64,000 nt of DNA, from positions 55,069,366 to 55,133,365 of the forward strand of contig OZ023262.1 of the NCBI GenBank assembly GCA_964006375.1, read 5' to 3'. Below the pieces are notes generated by a model. That model did not search any database and had not been told where the DNA came from. It saw nothing but the letters and a program-made list of their open reading frames with translations. Positions 24,338 through 32,400 of the stretch are shown piece by piece. A program made the position numbers and the translations under genes. This stretch comes from Tillus elongatus. Lineage: Eukaryota > Arthropoda > Insecta > Coleoptera > Cleridae. The stretch's first letter is position 1. Each line of letters opens with the position of its first letter.

Positions 24338-24712
24338 ATGAAGTTAAAACGTTTGTTGGCACTGGCACTTCGTAGAAAAGGTAAATTATTAAAAAAAGGA
24401 AGGGGTTTATCTTTTTCCAAAATGCCTTTCGGCATTAAAGGAAAACATAAAAAATCGAAACGTAGTAAGAAAAGTAGAATAATACGTGCTCCCAAAATTG
24501 GTGGCTTTTTACCTTTCTTGCTACCTGCTTTGGGAGCGTTAGGTGCATTAGCCGGAGGCGGCGCCAGTATAGCGAAAACCGTAGTTGATGCCAAGAATGC
24601 TGCAAAGGTATTACAAGAAGCAAAACGTCATAATATGGAGCTTGAAAAAGTCGCCAGATCATCTAAAGGTTCTGGGTTATTTTTAAAACCGTACCAAAAA
24701 AACTTCCGATAA
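24338..24712 (+). CDS. Small basic-hydrophobic virion-type protein, 124 aa, ending at a slippery site
   Basis: The N-terminal 55 residues are strongly basic (LRRKGKLLKKGRG, KGKHKKSKRSKKSR). A hydrophobic, Gly/Ala-rich stretch follows (GGFLPFLLPALGALGALAGG, near 55-75), then a helical ASIAKTVVDAKNAAKVLQ segment, and it ends in GSGLFLKPYQ. The layout recalls small DNA-binding or membrane-active core proteins of adenovirus-like systems and is common next to Polinton proteases. Five codons before the stop lies A_AAA_AAC (24697-24703), placed exactly in the X_XXY_YYZ phase for -1 frameshifting into the protease frame. Confidence 0.75.
   Translation: MKLKRLLALALRRKGKLLKKGRGLSFSKMPFGIKGKHKKSKRSKKSRIIRAPKIGGFLPFLLPALGALGALAGGGASIAKTVVDAKNAAKVLQEAKRHNMELEKVARSSKGSGLFLKPYQKNFR
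24697..24703 (+). promoter_or_regulatory. Candidate -1 programmed frameshift site A_AAA_AAC
   Basis: In the upstream gene's frame the codons are CAA AAA AAC, so the heptamer has the correct phase. The upstream stop TAA follows at 24710-24712. The -1 frame is open from 24667 and continues through the whole protease. The protease frame has no ATG before its conserved core. A homopolymer indel is the main alternative explanation. Confidence 0.6.
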
Positions 24713-25080
24713 AACTACCATCGCGACCTTTGACGAATATTGATTTACTAAAGTTTGCAAATTTGTTAAAGATAAAAAAATTTCGGGGCGTATACATGAG
24801 AGACAATCTACCAATCAAAATTAAAAACAACGAGTCTGGCATTATTAATCTTGACAGTAAACAGGGTAGCGGAACTCATTGGACCGCATATGTAAAGAAA
24901 AAAGCACATATAAATTATTTCGATAGTTATGGAAACTTACGACCCCCCAGCGATGTAGTTAATTATTTTTTTAGCGGTGATTATAATAACACAATCACTT
25001 ATAATTATCAAAGGGAGCAAAGTCCCCATTCTTTTAGGTGTGGTCACCTGTGTTTGAAATTTCTATATAACACACAGTAA
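24703..25080 (+). CDS. Polinton adenain-like cysteine protease
   Basis: It would process virion precursors (C5/Ulp1-like fold). Counting from the TTG codon at 24730, catalytic residues are His50 (GSGTHWTAY), Asp65 (YFDSYG) and Cys104 (FRCGHLCLKF). The N-terminal LTN.DLLKF and FRGVYMRD.LP words are typical of Polinton proteases. The conserved part already begins at about 24715 (PSRPLTN), before any possible start; the only in-frame ATG (24796) would delete this region. Expression therefore probably needs -1 frameshifting from the preceding gene, giving a precursor that the protease itself could cleave. Splicing or a non-AUG start is an alternative. Coordinates start at the first codon read after the slip. 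Confidence 0.88.
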   Translation, partial: LPIKLPSRPLTNIDLLKFANLLKIKKFRGVYMRDNLPIKIKNNESGIINLDSKQGSGTHWTAYVKKKAHINYFDSYGNLRPPSDVVNYFFSGDYNNTITYNYQREQSPHSFRCGHLCLKFLYNTQ

Positions 25081-25107
25081 TCTCTGCTGTATTGCCAGTT
25101 GTGTAAC

Positions 25108-25785
25108 ATGTCTTACGCTTTTACATTTTCGGGAAAGGAATCTGTGCTTAGCGCAGATTTTAATCCTCCAATATTTCTAGATGACAATTCACAATATGTG
25201 ATTGGTCTAACAAATTTCGAGACTTTCAATGTTATCCCTAATATTGATGAAACCAACAATAAATTTTTCTATGGCACTGAACATGTTACAATTCCAACAG
25301 GTTCTTATGAAATTTCAGATATACATCAATATTTACAGAAAAACATGAAAAAAGAAACTTTAGAACTCGAAGCGAATAATAATACATTAAAAACTATTTT
25401 AAAATGTAGTAAAGATATTGATTTTTCAAAAGCCAATTCCATCGGTAAACTTTTAGGATTTAGTAATAAGCTTTTAAAGGCGAATTTAGTTCATGAATCA
25501 GAAAATCCAGTTGAAATTATTAAAGTAAATGCTTTATGTATTGACTGCAACATATCTTCTGGTTCCTATAATAATGGTAAGCCGGTTCATACAATACATC
25601 AGTTTTTTCCCACTGTGCCTCCTGGATATAAAATAGTGGAAACGCCTCAAAACATCATTTACTTTCCAGTTACCGTTAAGACCATTACTAATATAACCAT
25701 TAAGGTGCTTGATCAAGACGGAAATTTAGTAAATTTTAGGGGTGAAACGGTTACAGTAAAGGTGCATTTAAAAAAAGATATATAA
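25108..25785 (+). CDS. Polinton minor capsid (penton, single jelly-roll) protein, 225 aa
   Basis: The first ATG is at 25108 (MSYAFTFSGKES). The N-terminal pattern (FTFSGK.SVLSADFNPPI.L....YVIGL..FETFNVIPNI) followed by IPTGSYEISDI..YL matches the minor capsid proteins of Polintons, which form vertex pentons with a single jelly-roll. The C-terminal half is beta-rich (IIYFPVTVKTITNITIKVLDQ). The stop is immediately followed by the ATG of the major capsid gene (25783-25788), as expected for co-expressed capsid genes. Confidence 0.9.
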   Translation: MSYAFTFSGKESVLSADFNPPIFLDDNSQYVIGLTNFETFNVIPNIDETNNKFFYGTEHVTIPTGSYEISDIHQYLQKNMKKETLELEANNNTLKTILKCSKDIDFSKANSIGKLLGFSNKLLKANLVHESENPVEIIKVNALCIDCNISSGSYNNGKPVHTIHQFFPTVPPGYKIVETPQNIIYFPVTVKTITNITIKVLDQDGNLVNFRGETVTVKVHLKKDI

Positions 25786-27177
25786 ATGGTTGTGAGATAT
25801 AATGCTTTATATCTACCCTCTTGGTTGCCAGAGTATAAAAACAGAAACCTTCAGAAAAAATTCAGTATTCTAAAAAGGCCTAAGCTATTAACACCTTCCA
25901 ACCGACAATTCTTACAATCACTTGGTTTTCAAGTAAATATTCTTGACGTTGCACAAAAAGTAGTTGTAGATGATTCTATTGTAGATTACCAGTACCATAC
26001 CTACCAGGCATGTACATCTTCACAATTTGATTATAACGATGAACAGCGGATCACTGTTCAAGAACTTGATGCATATACACTTCCTTCTGACAGCTTTTTG
26101 TACATTGAAGGTAAATTAACCAAAACAGATGGTACAGTGTCAAACAATTTGTTTTTTATTAACAACGCAATAGCTTTTCTTTTTAGAGAAATTCGTTATG
26201 AACTGAACGGTGTAGTAGTAGATTCCACACGCAATGTAGGACTTGCTTCAACAATGAAAAATTATTTTTCATTAAATTCTAGCGAAAGCATAAAACTTCA
26301 AAACGCGGGTTGGTTTCCTAAAAGCGAAAAACGCACAGATGATCGTATCAAAGTCGATGCGAATGGAAATTTTAATGTTTGTATTCCATGTTCCCACTTA
26401 TTGGGATTTTTCGAAGATTATCGTAAAATTATAATGAATATGAAACAAGAACTAATCCTTATTAGAAGTAGTGATGATAAAGATGCTGTAATCTACATTG
26501 ATGATCCTGCAGCTCCCACCCCTACAGTAGATGAGCCGAAAGTTACAATTGAGGAGGTGTCCTGGAAAGTTCCCCATGTTACCGTTTCTCTCGCACAGCA
26601 GTTACAGCTTTCCAGACAAATTCAAAAGGGGGTGGAAATTCCATTACCCTTTCGAAGCTGGGAGTTAATAGAATACCCAGCTCTTCCAGAAACATCTAGA
26701 CATACTTGGCCAGTTAAGACCACTACAAAACTCGAATCACCACGCCATATTCTTACAGGATTTCAAACTGATAGAAAAGGAAAGATTTTAAAAGATATGA
26801 GTAAATTTGATAATTGTAACCTAAGAAATTTTAGAGCTTTTCTAAACACTGAAAGGTATCCTTACCAGGACCTCAACTTAAATATTCTGGAAAATAAATT
26901 TGCCTCGCTTTACGAAATGTTTTCAAAATTTCAACAATCTTATTATCAAAAAGAAAATCAACCCCTCTTTACACCAACTGAATTTGCAAAATTAGCGCCT
27001 TTAGTTCATATTGACTGCTCCCGACAAAAGGATAGCATTCAATCAGGGTCGGTTGTAGTGAGACTTGAATTCGAAACAAATGCAAACATACCACATAACA
27101 CATCCGCATACTGTTTAATTTTGCATGATAAACTATTTACTTACAATCCCCTGACGAAAATCGTAAGACAAATTTAA
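25786..27177 (+). CDS. Polinton major capsid protein (double jelly-roll), 463 aa
   Basis: It would build the icosahedral shell. Beta-rich throughout. Typical words are VDDSIVDYQYHTYQ (near 63-76), SFLYIEGKLTK (near 104), FREIRYELNGVVVDSTRN (near 132), LGFFEDYRKIIMNMKQELIL (near 205), and a long C-terminal jelly-roll with LNILENKFASLYEMFSKFQ and LVHIDCSRQKDSIQSGSV. Length and motif order match major capsid proteins of arthropod Polintons. The frame is uninterrupted. Its ATG directly follows the minor capsid stop. Confidence 0.93.
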   Translation: MVVRYNALYLPSWLPEYKNRNLQKKFSILKRPKLLTPSNRQFLQSLGFQVNILDVAQKVVVDDSIVDYQYHTYQACTSSQFDYNDEQRITVQELDAYTLPSDSFLYIEGKLTKTDGTVSNNLFFINNAIAFLFREIRYELNGVVVDSTRNVGLASTMKNYFSLNSSESIKLQNAGWFPKSEKRTDDRIKVDANGNFNVCIPCSHLLGFFEDYRKIIMNMKQELILIRSSDDKDAVIYIDDPAAPTPTVDEPKVTIEEVSWKVPHVTVSLAQQLQLSRQIQKGVEIPLPFRSWELIEYPALPETSRHTWPVKTTTKLESPRHILTGFQTDRKGKILKDMSKFDNCNLRNFRAFLNTERYPYQDLNLNILENKFASLYEMFSKFQQSYYQKENQPLFTPTEFAKLAPLVHIDCSRQKDSIQSGSVVVRLEFETNANIPHNTSAYCLILHDKLFTYNPLTKIVRQI

Positions 27178-27195
27178 TTATACTATTTAAGCTAG

Positions 27196-27351
27196 ATGCA
27201 CTCCTTTGCCTATTTCAATTTGATGATGACGTTGAGGTATAAACAACAACTCAGTGCTCATTTAAAAAAACTAAAAGAACTCAAAAAAGTGATTTTCTTT
27301 TACGACATGAAGAAAAAAATGTATAAACGCTTTTCAAATTTATCATTGTAA
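27196..27351 (+). CDS. Small basic ORF, 51 aa, between capsid and next gene
   Basis: ATG at 27196, stop at 27349-27351, 3 bp before the next gene's ATG. The product is Lys-rich with a Phe/Met-rich start (FAYFNLMMTLRYK) and KKLKELKKV / MKKKMYKRF, helical in appearance. The tight packing with the following gene suggests it may be real. No family recognised. Confidence 0.35.
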   Translation: MHSFAYFNLMMTLRYKQQLSAHLKKLKELKKVIFFYDMKKKMYKRFSNLSL

Positions 27352-27354
27352 ACT

Positions 27355-27801
27355 ATGGTACTCGTAATTGACATTCAAGGTTTCAAACTGGAAAATAATA
27401 AATTTCTTCCAAAAGAACTTGCATCGTTTGATGGTTCCAAGATCTGTCATTATGTTTTTAAAGCACCATTTAGTCTGGATTATTTACCTCAAAATTTACA
27501 AGTGCAGACGAAATGGTTAATAAACCATCATCATTGTATTGATTGGAAATCAGGTTTTACACCAGTACACAATTTTGCTGAAATAATCAAACATCTTACA
27601 AGCGACACCAACGTCGTTTATGTGAAAGGAAAGGAGAAAGCTGATTATGTAAAAAAATATTCATCAGCACTCGTTTTGGAATTAGATGAACAACCCACAC
27701 TTCAAGCATCTACACCTTCTTGCATTTATCATTTAAATAATCATTGCGTTTGCGCCCTTACTAATGTATACTTTTTATTTAACAATCATGTTATGAATTA
27801 A
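27355..27801 (+). CDS. Conserved Polinton-associated 148-aa protein of unknown function
   Basis: Starts MVLVIDIQGFKL. Contains ICHYVFKAPF near residue 30, TKWLINHHHCIDW (53-65) and NVVYVKGKEKADYVKKY near 86-103, and ends with a Cys/His set (PSCIYH...NHCVCAL). I recall similar proteins in other insect Polintons and as stray genome copies, always unannotated. The start with an acidic residue in a beta strand, followed by a His-rich and VKG.EK region, could reflect an RNase H-like nuclease fold, but catalytic residues are not obvious. It follows the capsid genes on the same strand. Confidence 0.65.
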   Translation: MVLVIDIQGFKLENNKFLPKELASFDGSKICHYVFKAPFSLDYLPQNLQVQTKWLINHHHCIDWKSGFTPVHNFAEIIKHLTSDTNVVYVKGKEKADYVKKYSSALVLELDEQPTLQASTPSCIYHLNNHCVCALTNVYFLFNNHVMN

Positions 27802-27932
27802 GTTTTGTATTGTAAAAAATAAAATGAGTAAAAAAATAAAACTAGTTAAAATATATTGTTTTTTTTTATTTATTTATTTAAAGCGATGTATAGGAATACA
27901 ATGTCTAATTACATTTCTTTTATTCTATAAAT
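27802..27932. other. Convergent intergenic region with poly(A) signals
   Basis: AATAAAATGAG and AAAATAAAACTAG words just after the plus-strand stop, then a T/TTTA run, suitable for 3' ends of both convergent genes. Confidence 0.5.
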
Positions 27933-28208
27933 TTAAAATGGAACAAAATGCGTAAGTATGTGTTCAATTTCTCCATTTTGCACATAAGCTTTGTATGATA
28001 GAACAAAAAACTCTTTTGTACAGTTACCACTTAAATATATGTTACACAATTCATACAAATATGAACTGGTCCAGTCATCTCCTTCAGACTCAAATTTTTC
28101 ATCACCAGCTATGTTTCTTATTTTACAGACAATTATTCTAAACTTCTCTTCTAGCTCATCACTATCTATTTTTTCACACTGACATTTACTGTTCACATTC
28201 CCCATCAT
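27933..28208 (-). CDS. Unknown 91-aa Polinton protein
   Basis: First ATG at 28208 (MMGNVNSKCQCEK). Contains CQCEK near the N-terminus and a predicted helical, acidic body (DSDELEEKFRIIVCKIRNIAGDEKF cut here for length: DSDELEEKF, then IVCKIRNIAG). MGNVNS after the second Met is a possible N-myristoylation-type sequence (Gly2 with Asn and Ser following), which would direct it to membranes; this is inference. 53 bp downstream of the outermost minus-strand gene. Confidence 0.5.
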   Translation of the reverse strand: MMGNVNSKCQCEKIDSDELEEKFRIIVCKIRNIAGDEKFESEGDDWTSSYLYELCNIYLSGNCTKEFFVLSYKAYVQNGEIEHILTHFVPF

Positions 28209-28261
28209 ATTAAATTGTTTATACTGCACTTACGTTGACTGTGGCTTCTTAACTACTGACA

Positions 28262-28702
28262 CTACTCACTGTTTCCAATATTCACAGCTGGACCCACTCT
28301 TAAACAACTACACACAAAGGTCACTTCGGCCGGCTGCCTACACTGTTCTGCAGATCTATATTTTATTCGCCTGTTACAATGTGTGCAATGCGATATATAC
28401 CTACTATGCACATGATATTTTACGACGACACTTTTGTCACGCAAAGTAAACATTGCATACCTAGCTCCTACCAGGCAATCTCCGCAAACTATGGAACCCA
28501 TACAAGCATCCCCAATAAAATAAAATTTTTGACATTTTTCTTCACACACATCGACAGCCCTAAGGTGTGCCTCCATTAATGCCACAGCTTGAATATGGCG
28601 ATTTTGCAAAACACTCCCTTCATAATTTAACACATATCGCTGGCGAATATTTGAAGTGTCACGTAAACTGTCCCAGTTAATCAAAAAATTGTGATCAGAC
28701 AT
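28262..28702 (-). CDS. Unknown 146-aa Cys-rich Polinton protein (right terminal gene)
   Basis: The ATG lies 14 bp inside the right inverted repeat, reading inward. Cys-rich: VCEEKCQKF, GDACMGSIVCGDCLVG and HCTHCNRRI near the C-terminal half, then CSCLRVG. Two CxxC pairs suggest a zinc site. No family recognised. The promoter would lie within the inverted repeat, mirroring the left terminal gene. Confidence 0.55.
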   Translation of the reverse strand: MSDHNFLINWDSLRDTSNIRQRYVLNYEGSVLQNRHIQAVALMEAHLRAVDVCEEKCQKFYFIGDACMGSIVCGDCLVGARYAMFTLRDKSVVVKYHVHSRYISHCTHCNRRIKYRSAEQCRQPAEVTFVCSCLRVGPAVNIGNSE

Positions 28703-28715
28703 TGTATTCCTACTA

Positions 28716-29180
28716 CTTTACACTTTATTATAAATAAACTCGAACTCTTGTATAGAGGATTCTAATAATATTAATTCCCTGAGATATCTCCTGTACATAT
28801 ATAATACAAATTTCAAGGATAAATTTGTAAACTTGAATGTGTCTGTGACCATGAAAATGTGGTTGGCCTTGACCTTAAAAAAATATATCGCTGGCCGCGA
28901 CCGTGCAGAAACACATCTGGCCTTGAGCTTAAAAAAATACCTCTAGCCGTGACCGTGGGAAAATACATCTTGCCTTGACCTTAAAAATACACCTGGCCGT
29001 GACCGTGCGGAAACACATCTGGCCTTGATCTTAAAAAATACACCTGGCCGTGGGAAAATATATCGCTGGCCTTGATCTTAAAAAATACACCTGGCCGTGG
29101 GAAAATATATCGCTGGCCTTGACCTTGAAAATGCCTCCTCCTCTTCAAGGTCGTTCCAGAACAGACATTATCTCTCTACT
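28716..29180 (-). repeat. Polinton right terminal inverted repeat (465 bp), followed by TSD TTTAAT
   Basis: Reverse complement of the left repeat with the same inner boundary (CTTTACACTTTATTAT). It is about 149 bp longer because the GGCCTTGACCTTAAAAA / GGCCGTGACCGTG modules are repeated more often between 28862 and 29125. Two units, near 29022 and 29072, are nearly identical over about 45 bp. The TSD is at 29181-29186. Confidence 0.95.
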
Positions 29181-29186
29181 TTTAAT

Positions 29187-29369
29187 TTCTTGTTTTTACA
29201 GGGTTCCCTCGACAAATATATTTCATTTTAAATGTAAATTTGACTCCCTTTAGGAACAATACATTCGAGGCCACGATCGGTAATTGTTTGTGGAGACTTT
29301 AATATTAACTTCGGCAAAAACTGTAAAGATAGAGATGCCATTGATGTAACCTACAGTTTGCTTAACCAT
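29187..29369 (+). pseudogene. Host retrotransposon, endonuclease middle fragment
   Basis: After about 90 bp of poorly conserved sequence, VIVCGDFNINFGK (near 29275) carries the Asp of the GDxN motif of the EEP endonuclease. The block ends at SLLNH, continued at 34615. It is bounded by the Polinton TSD on the left and the 12-bp TSD TTGCTTAACCAT (29358-29369) on the right. Confidence 0.85.
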
Positions 29370-29453
29370 TTTTTTTGTTCCCTCAGGGCTCGTCCGCGGC
29401 CTTGCCGCCCCGATAGCACCGCAACTCTTGGTTGATTGTGCATACCCCTAGTC

Positions 29454-32400
29454 TTACTCCACCCATTCCAAAATCACTGTGCCTTGAACTAGTCTGCACA
29501 GCGATTGGTAGGGTGAAGTTTTATATTGCTCTGTCTCCGGTCTAGAGTGACCGTAGATCAGTTGTCTTTTCCGGTCCAGAGCTATACACTCGCACAAGAT
29601 GTGCTGGGCTGATTCCTCCCCCTCGCCGCAGAGTCTGCATGCGAGGTCCCCTTCGAACCGCCCCATTTTATGTAGGTGTTTCTTGACGGCCATGTGTCCC
29701 GTCAAGAGACCTGTTGTGTTTCTGAGCTGTCCTCTGCTAAGGTTTAGCAGCTCCACAGCTCTCTTTGAACTGGGTCCGTCAATTATTGACTTCCCATGTC
29801 TGAGCCCTGGACAGTGAGCCCAGTACACCTTGTGTTGGTTTCTGGCCCAGGACTTAATGGCTCCCCTGGCAGTGCTCTTTGACACGCGCAGAGCCGGTTC
29901 TGGTCCCATAAATGGTTCTGCTGACCCTCTCTTCGCGAGACTGTCAGCTTCTTCATTGCCTTTGACCCCCGGGTGACCCGGCACCCAGATGAGGGTCACC
30001 TCATTCTGCCCAGCCAGGTCGCTCGTCTCGTCTCGGCACTCACTCACCAGCCAGGAATTTACCCGTGGGCTACTTAGTGCCTTAAGGGCTGCCTGGCTGT
30101 CTGTGGCTATGAGGATCCGCTTGTTGGTGTAGCCCCTCCTCTTGTTCTCCCGCACACAGTGCAGGATGGCGTACATCTCGGCCTGAAACACCGTTGCATG
30201 GGCTCCGAGGGAAATACTGTGACTTACCCTCGGTCCTTCCGAGTAAACACCTGCCCCCGTCCCACGCTCCCCGCCAGATCCGTCCGTGAACCAGACGAGC
30301 GCGTCCCGTGGTATGCCCGGCGTCTCCTCCCGCCATGCCCCGCGATCAGGGATTTCCACTGTGAAGTTGTTTTCCCTGCACATTCGCGGGCTCGCGAAGT
30401 CTGACCTCATTTCAAGCATGGGTTCCTTCACGATCTCCTGAATTTTGCAGTGGCCCCTGAAGCCTGGGTTGATCTTCAGTCTACCATTGCAGGCTAGTCT
30501 GTATAGTCCTAGCCTGGCCTCTCCCATAATAACTAAGTGTAGGGGGGGTAGATCCAGCAACACCTCCATGGCGGCTGTTGGGGTTGAAGACATGGCCCCT
30601 GTGATGCCTAGGCAAGCCATCCTTTGGATCTTGCCTAGTTTTTGTTTGGCACTGGATTGTGTCACCTTAGGCCACCAGACCGGTGCCGCATATGTTAACG
30701 ATGGTCTGACCACCCTTGTGTACAGCCAGTGGGCCATACTAGGTCTTAGTCCACACGTTTTCCCATATAGCCGCCTAGTGACGGCTAAGGTCATGACTGC
30801 CTTACGCAGTATTTTTCCAATGTGACCATTCCAGGTTAGCTTAGAGTCCAATACGACCCCAAGATATTTTACCTCCCTGGCCATTGGAACGCTCCTACCG
30901 TATAGAGTGAGAGTTCTGTGGCTTTCACACTTCCTCCTCCTCGTAAACGGCACGACGGTTGCTTTCTCGGGGCTCACCCCGAGCCCTTGATCAACCGTCC
31001 ACCCTTCCACCACTTTCAGTGCAGTCTGCATACGCTCCCACACTGCCTGTGTGACCTTTCCTCGGACTATGATGACAATGTCGTCCGCATAGCCCTGTAC
31101 CTCATACCCCCCTCCCGAGAGCCTCCCCAGCAGGCCGTCCACGACTAGACACCAGAGCAAGGGAGACATAACGCTCCCCTGCGGACACCCCGCCGCGACC
31201 CCTGCCAGCAGAGTCCCTCCCGCGAGTGAGGTGAACACCGCCCTGTCCCTGAGCATGGAACCGATCCACCTGCAGCAGGTCTCCTCTATTCCACGCTCCC
31301 GGGCAGCTGCCAGAACCGATCCGAACGAGGTGTTGCTAAAGGCCCCCTCTATGTCTAGGAAGGCCCCCAGCGCCACCTCCTTGTTCTCCAGCGTATTCTC
31401 CAGTTTCAGCACCAGTTGGTGCAGTGCTGTTTCTGTTGAGAATCCTGCTCTGTATGCATATTGTCCGCAGTGTAGAGGATATGCTTCCAGTACACCGCCC
31501 CTAATGTGCCGGTCGAGCAGTTTTTCCACTGTTTTCAGCAAGAAGGACATGAGACTTATTGGCCTCAGATACTTTGCCTGGTCTGTTGGACGTCCAGGTT
31601 TAGGAATAAATACAACCCTGGCCAGTCTCCATGCCCTCGGAATGTACCCCAGAGCCAGGCTGGCCCTCATAATGAGGGTAAGCACCGGCGCCAGTATATC
31701 TATCCCCTGTTGGATCATGATGGGCATTATTCCATCAAATCCCGGCGATTTGTATGGCTTAAAGCTGTTAATGGCCCATCTGATTTTGCTCCAGGTAACC
31801 ACCTCTTTAGCGACTGTCCAGTCTACTCTAGATGCCCGCCTATAAGGCGCCTCTATTTCTGAGTGTTCCCAGTCCGGAGGTGATTGGTTTATTATGTTAC
31901 AGCTGGGGAAGTGCGTCTGGAGTAAAATTTCCAGAGTTTCCTCCCCCGAGCTTGTAAAGCCTCCCGTGGGTGTTCTAAGGGAGCCTATGTTAGTCTGAGG
32001 GCCCTTAGACAGGATCTTGTGTAGTCGAGCACTCTGGGACGTGTTTTCCACTTCTTCGCAGTGCCTCCTCCACGACTCCTTCTTGGCGTCCCTCAGTCTT
32101 TTGTTATAGGTCGATAGGGCCTGTCTATATTCATCCCATGCTCCCGACCTTTTGGCCGCGTTAAACAGCTTACGAACCTGCGTCCTCCTTTGCCTGAGGT
32201 CCTCGTTCCACCATGGGACGTTCCTGGTGGACACCCTCATTTTCAGGGGGCAGTTGGCGTTATAGGCCGAGGTAATTGCGTCTCGCAATTGGACTGCTGC
32301 AATCTCGAGGTCTATTGAATCCCTTATGGCACTCTCAACCCCCCGCAGTTCCACAGCTAGGTCTGCCCTGTAGGCTTCCCAGTCCGCCTTGCGGGGGTCC

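Noticed and set aside
24325..24662. Minus-strand ORFs opposite the small basic Polinton gene
   Set aside because: Low-complexity antisense shadows; the plus-strand frame has the expected composition and position.
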